DNA of 64,000 bases from WHSW01 sp963851045 (GTDB lineage Bacteria; Actinomycetota; Thermoleophilia; Solirubrobacterales; 70-9). The DNA is taken from NCBI GenBank assembly GCA_963851045.1, contig CAWKNC010000001.1, positions 558,001 through 622,000 on the forward strand, given 5' to 3'. This document shows positions 31,433 through 40,711 of the stretch, piece by piece. The notes under the pieces were generated by a model, which did no database searches, was not told where the DNA came from, and was given only the letters and a program-made list of their open reading frames with translations. A program made the translations under genes and the position numbers. Position 1 is the stretch's first letter. The number at the start of each line of letters is the position of its first letter.

Positions 31433-32752
31433 GTGGACTTCGCGCTCAACCAGGACCAGCTCGAGCTCAAGGCGGAGATGCGGCGCTTTGCGCGCGACGT
31501 GATCCGGCCCGTAGCCGCAAAGCACGACGCCGAGGAGTCCACCCCCTGGGAAGTGATCAAGGAAGCGCGCGCGCGTGGACTGCACGGCCTCGACAACCTT
31601 CAGCGCATGGGTCAGGACCCGGACGGCATGTTCGGCGTCATCGGCGCCGAGGAGCTGCACTGGGGTTGCGCGGGGATCGCGCTTGCGATTTCCGGATCCG
31701 GCCTCGCGGCCGCCGGTATCGCCGCATCGGGCACCCCGGATCAGATCGCGCGCTGGGTACCGGAGTGTTTTGGCGTCGGCGATGAGATCAAGCTGGGCGC
31801 ATACGCGGTTACCGAGGCCGGGGCTGGCTCCGACGTCAAGGGGATGCGGGCCACCGCCAAGCGCGACGGCGACGAGTGGGTCCTCAACGGAACCAAGGTC
31901 TTCATCACCAACGGAGGCATCGCGGACGTGACCGTCGTCGTTGCCAATACGGCGCCCGAGCTTGGACACCGCGGTCAGGCCTCCTTCGTAGTCGAGAAGG
32001 ACACACCGGGGCTGAGTCAGGGTAAAAAGGAGTCGAAGATCGGCATCCGCGCCTCCCACACCGCAGAGGTCGTCCTGGACGACTGCCGGATCCCCGTGGA
32101 GAACCTCCTCGGGGGTGAGGAGAAGCTCGCGCGCCGGCTCGACCGCGCTCGCAAGGGGGAGGCGTCACGCGGATCCAACGCGCTCGCGACGTTCGAGTTG
32201 ACGCGCCCACTCGTTGGAGCCTCAGCGCTCGGTATCGCCCAGGCCGCATACGAGTGGACGCTCGAATATCTCGACGCCGAGCCACTCGAGGCCGACTTTC
32301 TCACCGCCGGTCTTGATGAGAGCTCGACCGCGGGCATGCCGCCTCTTGCCCGCCAGGGCAACCAGCAGATCCTTGCGCAGGTGGCGACCGAGATCGATGC
32401 CGCGAGGCTTCTGGTTCAGCGCGCCGCCTGGATGGGCCGGAATGGCATCCCGCTGCTCGGCGGTCAGGGCTCAATGTCGAAGCTGAAGTCCGGTCAGGTT
32501 GCGGTCTGGGCCACGCGGACGCTTATGGACCTCGTCGGCCCGTACGCCTACACACGCGAGTGCCCACTCGAGAAGTGGTTTCGCGACGCCAAGATCTACG
32601 AGCTCTTCGAGGGCACGGCCGAGATTCAGCGTCTGGTGATCTCGCGCATGCAGGTTGCGGAGTACCGCGAGCGCATGATCGAGGCTGCGGCGATCGCCGC
32701 CGAGGGCACTGAGCCCGCGCTCGGCGGCTCGGTCGCGGCAGCCGCCGAGTAG
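31433..32752 (+). CDS. Acyl-CoA dehydrogenase
   Basis: A 439-residue flavoenzyme with MDFALNQDQLELKAEMRRFAR at its start, the FAD/substrate segments AYAVTEAGAGSDVKGM and VFITNGG, and the C-terminal catalytic-glutamate motif YELFEGTAEIQRLVISR. It converts acyl-CoA to trans-2-enoyl-CoA. A loop near residues 225-245 (EEKLARRLDRARKGEASRG) is longer and more basic than usual. GTG at 31433 follows AGGAGGTAC. The upstream dyad suggests acyl-CoA-responsive repression. Confidence 0.92.
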   Translation: MDFALNQDQLELKAEMRRFARDVIRPVAAKHDAEESTPWEVIKEARARGLHGLDNLQRMGQDPDGMFGVIGAEELHWGCAGIALAISGSGLAAAGIAASGTPDQIARWVPECFGVGDEIKLGAYAVTEAGAGSDVKGMRATAKRDGDEWVLNGTKVFITNGGIADVTVVVANTAPELGHRGQASFVVEKDTPGLSQGKKESKIGIRASHTAEVVLDDCRIPVENLLGGEEKLARRLDRARKGEASRGSNALATFELTRPLVGASALGIAQAAYEWTLEYLDAEPLEADFLTAGLDESSTAGMPPLARQGNQQILAQVATEIDAARLLVQRAAWMGRNGIPLLGGQGSMSKLKSGQVAVWATRTLMDLVGPYAYTRECPLEKWFRDAKIYELFEGTAEIQRLVISRMQVAEYRERMIEAAAIAAEGTEPALGGSVAAAAE

Positions 32753-32895
32753 CCACAAAACGAGGTTTCGCCGACACAAACGGCTTGCAAGAGCGCTTGC
32801 GGCCTGCGATCTGGCTTGCACGCGCGCACCACTTCGCGGAGTCGCGGCAGCGGTTCGCCATCATTTTCGGTGCCTCCGTCCGGGGCCAGCCAGTT

Positions 32896-34053
32896 ATGGG
32901 AGTCGTCGCCAACGCCAACAACGTCATCCGCGCCGCGCTCGTTGCGGCGATGCTTGCCGTGATCGCGATCGCGGGAGTCGACCGAGCCGGTGCCCAGGAT
33001 CTGCAGTCTGAGCTGAACCAGCGCGAGGCCGAGCTTTCCGAGGAGCGCGAGCGCAAGGGCGTCCTTTCCAGCGAGCTCGCCGAGTACAACGACCAGGTCG
33101 ATCAGCTTGCGGGAGAGGTCGCGATTCTTCGCAACCGCGAGGCGATTGTGGTCTCCGAGCTTCGCCAGGTGCAGGCTCGGCTGAACGAGGAAAAGCATCA
33201 GCTCGAGGTCTTCCGCTCGCAGCTTCGCCGCTCGCTGAACGTCCTTCGAAATCGACTCGTGGGGATCTATCGCTCCGGCCAGGCGGACTTCGTGACGGTG
33301 ATGCTCGAATCCGACGGGTTCGACGACCTGCTTTCCCGCTATGAGTACCTGCGTCGCATCGAGGAGCAGGATTCATCGATCGTCAGCCGGGTGCGCGATC
33401 TGCGCAATGGCACGATCGAGACGGTCGAAAGGGTCACCGACAACCGTGACGAGATCGAATCCAAGAAGGCCGAGCTCGTGCGAACGCGCGTTCAGCTCGA
33501 GGCCCGAGAGGCGGAGCTGGCCGCGGCCCGCGATACCAAGGCGGCGGCCCTCGAACGGGTCGTCTCCCACGTTGACCATCTCGAGGACGACGTCTCCGAC
33601 CTTCAGGACCAGATCCAGCAGCAGCTCCAGCAGGCAAGCGCCACGCCTGGGGTGACGCCGCTTCAGGCGGGGCCGATCCAGGGTGCCAGTGGCGGTTGGA
33701 TCTGGCCGGCGAACGGGACGCTGACATCGCCGTTCGGCTACCGCTGGGGACGGATGCACGAGGGGATCGACATCTCCCTGGCCGAGGGCACGCCACTTCG
33801 CGCGGCGAAGGCGGGCAACGTGGTGATCGCTGCATACACCGGTGGTTACGGCAACTACACCTGTATCGACCACGGGGGCGGACTCTCGTCGTGTTACGCG
33901 CACCAGTCGAGCTATGCGGTCAGCCCCGGCGACTCTGTATCTCAGGGCGAGGTGATCGGCTACAGCGGCAATACCGGCTCGTCGACGGGCCCCCACCTGC
34001 ATTTCGAGATCCGCGTCAACGGCAGCGCCGTCGACCCGCTCGGCTACTTGTAG
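32896..34053 (+). CDS. Secreted coiled-coil M23 (LytM) peptidase
   Basis: The 385-residue protein has a signal peptide (cleavage near GAQ-D, about residue 34), a long coiled coil (about 35-255) in two arms as in EnvC/NlpD-type proteins, and a C-terminal M23 domain: FGYRWGRMHEGIDIS with the first His and Asp, and GPHLHFEIRVNG with the metal/catalytic His pair. All zinc residues appear present, so it could cut peptidoglycan cross-bridges itself. ATG at 32896 is preferred to earlier in-frame starts because it begins just before the signal peptide. Confidence 0.9.
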   Translation: MGVVANANNVIRAALVAAMLAVIAIAGVDRAGAQDLQSELNQREAELSEERERKGVLSSELAEYNDQVDQLAGEVAILRNREAIVVSELRQVQARLNEEKHQLEVFRSQLRRSLNVLRNRLVGIYRSGQADFVTVMLESDGFDDLLSRYEYLRRIEEQDSSIVSRVRDLRNGTIETVERVTDNRDEIESKKAELVRTRVQLEAREAELAAARDTKAAALERVVSHVDHLEDDVSDLQDQIQQQLQQASATPGVTPLQAGPIQGASGGWIWPANGTLTSPFGYRWGRMHEGIDISLAEGTPLRAAKAGNVVIAAYTGGYGNYTCIDHGGGLSSCYAHQSSYAVSPGDSVSQGEVIGYSGNTGSSTGPHLHFEIRVNGSAVDPLGYL

Positions 34054-34169
34054 CCGCAACCGCGCCTAGCCCGAAAATTTGAGTGGAAACCGGACCCCGG
34101 TCTGGCGTAGGCTTTATCGCGGATGCATTCGGGGTCCCGCGTCAATGCTGGCTCGGGGTTGCCGGCGTG

Positions 34170-34187
34170 TCTCGTTTTCAGACGAGA
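34170..34187 (+). promoter_or_regulatory. Inverted repeat reaching into a start codon
   Basis: TCTCGT-(TTTCAG)-ACGAGA is a perfect 6-bp dyad whose last base is the A of the ATG at 34187. As RNA it would hide the start codon of the membrane protein that follows; as DNA it could be an operator. No regulator is known. Confidence 0.35.
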
Positions 34188-34804
34188 TGAGTTCAATAGC
34201 GCAAAGACAGCCAAGGACAGGCCGCCGGAAGTCAAACCTGCGGGCCTACCTCGCGGGCACGGCCGCGACCGCGGCGCTGATCGGCGCCGTCGTCATCGCG
34301 TTCGCTTCGCTCGGCGCGTACGTGGCGTTCAACGGCCTCCCGGTAGGAGGTAGCGAGGCTGATGTCGAGGCCAGCAGCGTCGCCGTTGACACCCCGGCCT
34401 CACCGCCGCGAGCGAGCGGCCAGCGCACGTCGCAGAACACGGCAGGCGCGGAGATTCGCCGTTCGCAGACGGGCGGCGCCGCCAACGGCGGCTCGGCCGC
34501 CAGCGCCTCGCAGGCCTCCGGCTCAGTGGATCCGGTAGCCACCCCAACGCCCGCCGGTACAGGCCCGACGGTCGGCGCCGGGGGCTCGGCGGGCACGGCG
34601 TCCCCGACGTCGGCGCAGACCGGTCCCTCCCAGAACCCGCCCGCGTCGCAGAGTCCGTCCTCCCAGGTGACCGCCCCGGGTGCGGTCGGCGGGACCGTGG
34701 GCGCAGTCGAGCAGACGCTTCAGGAGGCCGGGGTCGAGGTGCCGATCAACGGCTCGGGCTCGGCCGTCGATGCGGTCAGCGGTGGCCTGGCCGGCGGCAA
34801 CTAA
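34187..34804 (+). CDS. Single-pass membrane protein with low-complexity exterior
   Basis: The 205-residue protein has a short basic N-terminus, one membrane helix (about residues 20-45: YLAGTAATAALIGAVVIAFA) and a long Ala/Gly/Ser/Thr/Pro-rich extracytoplasmic part without recognisable domains. The last 40 residues (GAVEQTLQEAGVEVPINGSG) look more ordered. It could be a wall-spanning stalk. ATG at 34187 directly precedes the basic segment; frames further upstream are less protein-like. It follows the M23 peptidase on the same strand and may be co-transcribed. Confidence 0.6.
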   Translation: MSSIAQRQPRTGRRKSNLRAYLAGTAATAALIGAVVIAFASLGAYVAFNGLPVGGSEADVEASSVAVDTPASPPRASGQRTSQNTAGAEIRRSQTGGAANGGSAASASQASGSVDPVATPTPAGTGPTVGAGGSAGTASPTSAQTGPSQNPPASQSPSSQVTAPGAVGGTVGAVEQTLQEAGVEVPINGSGSAVDAVSGGLAGGN

Positions 34805-35568
34805 CGCGGCTGCCTGATCGGGTCGCGCCCTCGCCCGTCGAGACTGCGCGCGACCCAGCGCAATGCCACCCCCTGTAGCTCCCCGTCGTGTTGGGCGGAG
34901 CGGTGATGACCGCCGGGCATGATGATCAGCTTTCGGGGGTCCGCAGCACGTGCGTGCAACTCGGTGGAGAACTCGCTCGGGATGCGCTCATCCCCGGCAG
35001 CGTGGATCAGAATCTTCGGCTTTGCGCCCATGAGCTCGATCGCGTCACGGATGTCGTGCTCAGACAGCCACGCCTCGAGGTCGCGGCGGGCGCGCTCGCC
35101 GGCGCGAAACTCAAGCGTCCCGTCGCGAAGACCACGAAGCAGATGAGTTTCGCCGGCCGGGCAGATTGCAATCGCCGCCGCGATCGCACTGGCCGTTGCC
35201 GCCGCGTGAAGCGCGACGAACCCGCCCATGCTCGAGCCCCTGACGCAGATCCTGGTGGGGTCGACGCCGTCCCACTCGCCGAGCACGCGGGCCATTCGGC
35301 TGCAGTCGGCGACGATCTCCGGCGAGGCCTCGTCGTCGCCGCTGCCGTGACCGCGCTGGTCGTAGGCGAGCGCCGCCCACCCCGACGCGGCGCAGCGGCG
35401 GCCGAAGTCGGCGTGGTTTTCCTTGCTCGAACCGGCGCCGTGGACAATCACCATGCCAGGCCACGGAGGCGCCGTGCTCGGCAACCAGGCCAAATACGGA
35501 CGCCCCTCCGTCTCGCCCTTCGCGCTCGGAGCCTCGGGGGCCTTGAGCCATCGCTTGCTCACCGCCAT
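34801..35568 (-). CDS. Alpha/beta hydrolase (dienelactone hydrolase/acylpeptidase-like)
   Basis: The 255-residue protein has PGMVIVHGAGSSKENHADF, LAYDQRGHGSGDD, nucleophile elbow VRGSSMGGFVALHAA, acid HAAGDERIPSEFS and a final histidine in MPGGHHRSAQHD, so the catalytic triad is complete. It is probably a cytoplasmic esterase or peptidase-like hydrolase. ATG 35568 is preferred over GTG 35589. It is divergent from lysA with only 28 bases between start codons and convergent with the preceding gene with overlapping stops. Confidence 0.85.
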   Translation of the reverse strand: MAVSKRWLKAPEAPSAKGETEGRPYLAWLPSTAPPWPGMVIVHGAGSSKENHADFGRRCAASGWAALAYDQRGHGSGDDEASPEIVADCSRMARVLGEWDGVDPTRICVRGSSMGGFVALHAAATASAIAAAIAICPAGETHLLRGLRDGTLEFRAGERARRDLEAWLSEHDIRDAIELMGAKPKILIHAAGDERIPSEFSTELHARAADPRKLIIMPGGHHRSAQHDGELQGVALRWVARSLDGRGRDPIRQPR

Positions 35569-35596
35569 GACCGTACCCGTCACAATCACCGCCCCT

Positions 35597-36910
35597 ATGA
35601 GTGACTCAGTTGCAGCAGCCGAGGTTGGGCCGATCGCGAGCTCGGGCGTTTACCCAATCGGGTCGCGGGTCAACGAGCTTGGGCACCTCGAGGTGGGGGG
35701 CTGCGACGTGGTCGAGGTCGCCGCCGAGTTCGGTACCCCGGCCTACGTCTACGCGGCGGTGGACCTCCGTGCTCGAGCCGCCGGCTATCTCGAGGCCTTC
35801 GAGGCGTCGGGGGAACGCTTCGAGGTGATCTATGCCAGCAAGGCGGCGCCGATCTCAGCGATTGAGCGGCTCCTTGCCGACCGGGGACTGTCGATCGACG
35901 TCGCCTCCGGAGGTGAACTTCACACAGCGCTTGGGGCCGGATTTGATGCGGCTCGCATCCACATGCACGGCAACAACAAGAGCGAACATGAGCTGCGTTA
36001 TGCGGTGGACTCAGAGATCGGCCACGTGATCTGCGATTCGCTCGATGAGGTGGCGCGCCTCGAGCGCATCTGTGCCGAGGCGGGCCGGCGCCAGCGTGTG
36101 CTCATCCGGGTCACGCCGGGCGTCAGGGTCGAGACCCACTCCTACGTCCAGACCGGACAGCTCGATTCGAAATTCGGGCTCGGGCTGGCGGACGGCCTTG
36201 CCGCCCAGGCAGTCGAGGCGGTTCTCGCCGCCGATCACCTTGACCTGGTCGGGCTCCATGCCCACATCGGCTCGCAGATCTTTGAGCTCGAGCCGTATGT
36301 GAAGGCGATCGAGGCGTTGGCCGAGCTTGCCGACCCGGCGTGGTGTGAGCTCCTCAACGTCGGCGGCGGGCTCGGGATCGCCTACACGGCGGCGGACGAG
36401 CCGCCCTCGATCGCCGAATACGTCGCGCTCAAGGTTGCGGCGATCCGCCGGGTCTTCGATCCCGTCCCACGGATTCTGGTCGAGCCCGGCCGCTCGCTGG
36501 TTGGCAACGCCGGAGTCACGCTCTACAGCGTCGGCACCGTCAAGGATATTCCCGGGGTGCGGACCTACGTTGCGGTCGATGGTGGCATGTCGGACAACCT
36601 GCGACCGATGCTCTACGGCTCGCGTTACGAGGCGCTGATCGCCAACCGCGCCGCAGCCGCGCCGGATACGGTGGCGACGGTTGCCGGAATGCATTGCGAA
36701 TCCTCCGACATGATCGTCCGCGACGCGCGCCTAGCCGCACCGAAGGTAGGCGACGTGCTTGTCACTCCTGCGACCGGCGCGTACGGGTATGCGATGGCGA
36801 ACAACTACAACGCCGTTCCACGGCCGCCGGTGGTCCTCTGCGAGGACGGGGACGCCAGGCTCGTCGTCCGCCGCGAGACCTACGAGGATTTGACGCGCCG
36901 CGATGTCTGA
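35597..36910 (+). CDS. lysA: Diaminopimelate decarboxylase
   Basis: The 437-residue protein is a fold-III PLP decarboxylase: Lys82 in VIYASKAAP forms the Schiff base, HAHIGSQIFELEPY is the conserved His-Ile-Gly-Ser segment, NVGGGLGI and EPGRSLVGNAG bind PLP phosphate, and HCESSDMIVRD contains the catalytic cysteine that distinguishes DAP decarboxylases. It makes L-lysine from meso-diaminopimelate. ATG at 35597 starts shortly before similarity. It overlaps hom by eight bases, the first of the lysA-hom-thrC run. Confidence 0.95.
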   Translation: MSDSVAAAEVGPIASSGVYPIGSRVNELGHLEVGGCDVVEVAAEFGTPAYVYAAVDLRARAAGYLEAFEASGERFEVIYASKAAPISAIERLLADRGLSIDVASGGELHTALGAGFDAARIHMHGNNKSEHELRYAVDSEIGHVICDSLDEVARLERICAEAGRRQRVLIRVTPGVRVETHSYVQTGQLDSKFGLGLADGLAAQAVEAVLAADHLDLVGLHAHIGSQIFELEPYVKAIEALAELADPAWCELLNVGGGLGIAYTAADEPPSIAEYVALKVAAIRRVFDPVPRILVEPGRSLVGNAGVTLYSVGTVKDIPGVRTYVAVDGGMSDNLRPMLYGSRYEALIANRAAAAPDTVATVAGMHCESSDMIVRDARLAAPKVGDVLVTPATGAYGYAMANNYNAVPRPPVVLCEDGDARLVVRRETYEDLTRRDV

Positions 36911-38126
36911 GCTCACTCGCATTGGTGTGCTCGGGCGAGGGACCGTCGGCGGCTCGTTCATCGAGCAACTGGAGGAGCGCGCGTTTCAGGTCGAGGCGAT
37001 CTCGGGCAAGCGTCCAGAGCTCGCCGGCGTGCTGCGTCGATCCGAGGGCGACTTCGAGGAGATCCTCGCCAGCTCCGACATCATCGTCGAGCTGATCGGC
37101 GGCACGGACCCCGCTCGCGATTACGTGCTGCGCGCGATCGAGGCGGGCAAGCACGTGATCACCGCCAACAAGCAGCTCATCGCCCGCCACGGTGACGAGT
37201 TGTTCGCCGCCGCGAAGATCCACGGTGTGCAGCTGCGCTTCGAGGCCGCCGTCGCGGGTGTCGTGCCGGTCATTCGGGTCATTCAGGAGAGCCTGGCCGC
37301 GACCCGGATCGAGAAGGTCTTCGGAATCGTCAACGGGACGACGAACTTCATCCTCAGCGAGATGGCCGCAACGGGCGCGGCCTACGCGGATGCCCTTGCT
37401 CGCGCGCAGGAGCTCGGCTTCGCCGAGGCCGATCCGACCGAGGATGTCGGCGGTGCGGATGCCGCCGCGAAGATGGCGATCCTCGCCCGCCTTGCCTTCG
37501 ACACACCGGTCAGCCTCGCCGACGTCCCATACGAGGGGATCACCGAGATCGAGCCGGAGGATCTCGCGTACGCGCGAGAGCTGGGCCTGTCGCTGAAGCT
37601 GCTCGGGATCGCCGAGCGCCGCGGAGACGGAATCAGCGTCCGGGTCTTTCCGTGCTTTCTCAACGCCGACCACCCGCTTGCGCCGATCGAGGGATCGTTC
37701 AACGCCGTGATGGTCGAGGCACCCGCGATCACCGAGATCACGATGTCCGGCCCGGGCGCCGGCGGGCCGCAGACGGCCACCGCCGTCCTCGGCGACCTCG
37801 TCTCGATCCTCTCGGGCGACGCACCGGTCGACCAGCCGAGTACGCGTCTGCCCGTGATCACCGAGGTCAGCTCTTCGTTTTACCTGCACCTGGAAGTCGC
37901 CGACCGCCCTGGGGTGCTCGCGCAGGTTGCCGATGTCCTTGGGCGCAACCGGATCTCGGTCCGCAGCGTCGTGCAGCGTGGCCTCGGCGACGATGCCCGC
38001 CTCGTGATGGTCCTCCATGAAGCTCCCGAGCGTGACTTCTACGCGGCGCTCGGCGAGATTGGCGACCTTGAGTTCCTTCGTGCCGCGCCGCGCGCGATCC
38101 GGGTCGTCGAAGAAGTCTTCGCCTGA
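36903..38126 (+). CDS. hom: Homoserine dehydrogenase
   Basis: The 407-residue protein has a dinucleotide motif GVLGRGTVGG (8-17), the catalytic domain signature with NGTTNFILSEM and GFAEADPTEDVGGADAAAK, and a C-terminal ACT domain (about 325-407, starting FYLHLEVADRPGVLAQVADVL) for feedback control, usually by threonine. It reduces aspartate semialdehyde to homoserine. ATG overlaps the lysA stop (ATGTCTGA). It is followed four bases on by thrC. Confidence 0.96.
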   Translation: MSELTRIGVLGRGTVGGSFIEQLEERAFQVEAISGKRPELAGVLRRSEGDFEEILASSDIIVELIGGTDPARDYVLRAIEAGKHVITANKQLIARHGDELFAAAKIHGVQLRFEAAVAGVVPVIRVIQESLAATRIEKVFGIVNGTTNFILSEMAATGAAYADALARAQELGFAEADPTEDVGGADAAAKMAILARLAFDTPVSLADVPYEGITEIEPEDLAYARELGLSLKLLGIAERRGDGISVRVFPCFLNADHPLAPIEGSFNAVMVEAPAITEITMSGPGAGGPQTATAVLGDLVSILSGDAPVDQPSTRLPVITEVSSSFYLHLEVADRPGVLAQVADVLGRNRISVRSVVQRGLGDDARLVMVLHEAPERDFYAALGEIGDLEFLRAAPRAIRVVEEVFA

Positions 38127-38130
38127 GCTG

Positions 38131-39162
38131 ATGCCGGCGGGACTGATCGAGCGCTACCGCGACAGGCTCGCCCTTGAGCCCGACGCCCCTGTGATCACAC
38201 TCAATGAGGGTTCGACGCCGCTCGTTGAGGCCCCCGTGATCTCCGAAAGGGTTGGCGCGCGTGTCCTGCTCAAGCTCGAGGGGGCCAATCCCACGGGCAG
38301 CTTCAAGGACCGCGGCATGACAGTCGCCGTCTCTCATGCTGCCGGTGTCGGTGCCGAGGCGGTCGTGTGTGCGTCGACCGGCAACACCGCGGCGAGCGCC
38401 GCCGCGTATGCGGCGCGCGCGGGGATGCGGGGCCTCGTGATCGTCCCCGAGGGCAAGATCGCGATCGGCAAGCTCGCCCAGGCGCTGATTCACGGTGCTC
38501 GCGTGATCGCCATTCGCGGCAACTTCGACCAGGCGCTCGAGATCGTGCGCAAGCTCGCCGAGAAACATCCCATCGAGCTCGTCAACTCGGTCAACCCGTA
38601 TCGGATCGAGGGACAGAAGACCGCCGCGTTCGAGGTTGTCGAGGAGCTCGGTGGCGCTCCCGACGCGCTTGCCCTTCCGGTCGGAAACGCGGGCAACACG
38701 ACCGCATGGTGGCGAGGCTTCACTGAGCTGGGCGCGAGCCCGATCGTCTACGGCTTTCAGGCTGCAGGGGCCGCGCCCCTTGTGCACGGTGCGCCGGTCG
38801 CCCAGCCGGAGACGATCGCCTCGGCGATCCGGATCGGCAATCCCGCCCGGTGGGAGGAGGCGATGGCCGCCTTCACCAGCTCGCGAGGTCGGGTCGAGGC
38901 CGTCAGCGACGAGCAGATCCTTGACGCGTACCGGCTGCTCGCCTCGCAGGAGGGAGTTTTCTGCGAGCCGGCGTCGGCCGCGTCGGTGGCCGGAATCCTG
39001 GTCCACGGGCTTCCGGTTGCCGATGGCGACCCCCCCGAGACGGTCGTCTGCGCGCTCACCGGGCACGGCCTCAAGGATCCGGACACGGCGCTGAGCAAGG
39101 CGCCCGCCGTGATCGGCTGCGACGCGGACCTGGCGGCCGTCGAACGCGTCGCGTTCGAATAG
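38131..39162 (+). CDS. thrC: Threonine synthase
   Basis: A 343-residue fold-II PLP enzyme: the lysine lies in ANPTGSFKDRGMTVA, the phosphate loop is LPVGNAGNTTA, and CALTGHGLKDPD near the end is typical of threonine synthase. It converts O-phosphohomoserine to threonine. The length fits the short class found in Gram-positive bacteria. ATG at 38131 follows the hom stop by four bases. The usual partner thrB (homoserine kinase) is not next in line. Confidence 0.94.
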   Translation: MPAGLIERYRDRLALEPDAPVITLNEGSTPLVEAPVISERVGARVLLKLEGANPTGSFKDRGMTVAVSHAAGVGAEAVVCASTGNTAASAAAYAARAGMRGLVIVPEGKIAIGKLAQALIHGARVIAIRGNFDQALEIVRKLAEKHPIELVNSVNPYRIEGQKTAAFEVVEELGGAPDALALPVGNAGNTTAWWRGFTELGASPIVYGFQAAGAAPLVHGAPVAQPETIASAIRIGNPARWEEAMAAFTSSRGRVEAVSDEQILDAYRLLASQEGVFCEPASAASVAGILVHGLPVADGDPPETVVCALTGHGLKDPDTALSKAPAVIGCDADLAAVERVAFE

Positions 39163-39225
39163 CGCAGACGCCCCTGACCACTCAACCTTCTCCTTGGATG
39201 ATCGGATGGGGGACAATCGGACTGC

Positions 39226-40653
39226 ATGGAGATCGGGGTAACAGAAGCCGTCCTACTGGCACTGCTGGCTCTCGTCTGCGTCGCGTCGGGTGTTGCCGTG
39301 TGGCGGCTGCGTGCCACGACGCGAAAGCAGCGTGAGCTTCTCGATCGCATTCCGCAGACGGCGCTGACCGCGTTCGATCGCGACCTCCGGGTCACCTACA
39401 CCGGTGGCGCGGCGCCGGGTATCGATGGTGCCGACGATGTCGATGTCGACAGCTCTCTCCTCACACAGCTGCCGCAGTCACAGCGTGAGCCACTCCTCGC
39501 TCATTTTCGCGCTGCGCTTCGCGGCGAACAGCGCTCCTTCGAGTACCGATCTTCACGCACAGGCCGCGATCACTGGGTGCGGGTTGTTCCGGTCGCCAAC
39601 GAGAAGGGTTCGGTCACCGGGGGCCTCGCGGTTGCGCTCGACGTCTCGGATCGGCGCATTGGCCAACCCGGTTCGCTCGGACGACGCACGGGGGTTACCG
39701 CGATCACCGACGTAACACGCGAGCTCGCCCGCAGCACCGACCAATCGACGGCACGCGCGGCCGTCTGCAAGGGTGCCCGCCGAGTCGCCGACGCCCCCGT
39801 GGTTGCGCTGTTTGAGCCAGATCCGACCGACCCCACCCGGCTCGAGGCAACGGCCTCCGACGGCGCCGATCTGCGCGGCCTGACAGTCGGGCTCGACCCC
39901 GACGCCACCGACGGGGCCGCCCACGCTTTTGCAACCGGCGAGGAGACATTCGCCGCAGAGGGGTCCGATGAGGTTCTCGATGCCGTCTTCGCGCGGCGCG
40001 CGCGGATCCGCTCGATCCTCTGGCATCCGGTCATGCGCGATCGCGAACCGGTCGGGCTGCTTGCCATCGGCTGGCGGGAGCCGGTTGCCGGGGTTTCCCT
40101 GCGTGTGTCATCGATGATTGAGCTCCTAGGAGCGGAGGCCGCTGTGGCGATTGGGCGAGCCGACATGTTTGGTGAGCTCGAACGTCTCGCGCGCACGGAT
40201 GAGTTGACCGGACTGCCGAACCGTCGTGACTGGGAAGAGCGCCTTCCGAGCGAGCTGGCTCGCTCCGCCCGAGCCGAGCAATCCCTGTGCGTTGCCATGC
40301 TCGACCTCGATCGGTTCAAGGACTACAACGACAAGCGGGGTCACCAGGCCGGCGACAGGTTGCTGACCGACGCGGCGGCAGCCTGGCTTGCGGTCCTTCG
40401 CCCCTACGACGTCCTCGCGCGCTACGGCGGCGAGGAGTTCAGCCTGATGCTTCCCGACGTTGAAAGCGATGATGCCGTGGCGCTGATCGAGCGCCTGCGC
40501 GCCGCCACTCCCGATGGCGAAGCCTGCTCCGCCGGCGTGGCTGAGTGGGATGGGCAGGAGAGCGCGGAGGACCTCGTTGGCCGCGCGGATGCCGCCCTGT
40601 ACGCGGCGAAGCGAGCCGGACGCGACCGGGTCGAACTCTCCGTACGCGTCTGA
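39226..40653 (+). CDS. Diguanylate cyclase with PAS- and GAF-like sensor domains
   Basis: The 475-residue protein has one N-terminal membrane helix (about 8-26), a PAS-like domain (40-145, with ALTAFDRDLRVTYTGG), a GAF-like domain (about 160-310) and a C-terminal GGDEF domain starting ARTDELTGLPNRRDWEERL. The active-site loop RYGGEEFSLML (about residues 399-409) is intact (GGEEF), and LDLDRFKDYND supplies metal ligands, so it should make cyclic di-GMP. A GACAAT hexamer at 39211-39216, nine bases before the ATG, would suit a leaderless transcript. Confidence 0.92.
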   Translation: MEIGVTEAVLLALLALVCVASGVAVWRLRATTRKQRELLDRIPQTALTAFDRDLRVTYTGGAAPGIDGADDVDVDSSLLTQLPQSQREPLLAHFRAALRGEQRSFEYRSSRTGRDHWVRVVPVANEKGSVTGGLAVALDVSDRRIGQPGSLGRRTGVTAITDVTRELARSTDQSTARAAVCKGARRVADAPVVALFEPDPTDPTRLEATASDGADLRGLTVGLDPDATDGAAHAFATGEETFAAEGSDEVLDAVFARRARIRSILWHPVMRDREPVGLLAIGWREPVAGVSLRVSSMIELLGAEAAVAIGRADMFGELERLARTDELTGLPNRRDWEERLPSELARSARAEQSLCVAMLDLDRFKDYNDKRGHQAGDRLLTDAAAAWLAVLRPYDVLARYGGEEFSLMLPDVESDDAVALIERLRAATPDGEACSAGVAEWDGQESAEDLVGRADAALYAAKRAGRDRVELSVRV

Positions 40654-40711
40654 TTCGCTTTCGGCGCTCTCTGCGCACCAGGCGTGATCACGAGTACGTC
40701 ACCGTCAAGAG

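Noticed and set aside
34054..34186. A c-di-AMP (ydaO-type) riboswitch between the M23 peptidase and the membrane protein
   Set aside because: Such riboswitches often precede wall-hydrolase genes, but the conserved core segments were not found here and the location is after the hydrolase.
37867..39216. A 449-codon minus-strand frame opposite hom and thrC
   Set aside because: It spans the junction of two well-supported genes and lacks protein-like features.
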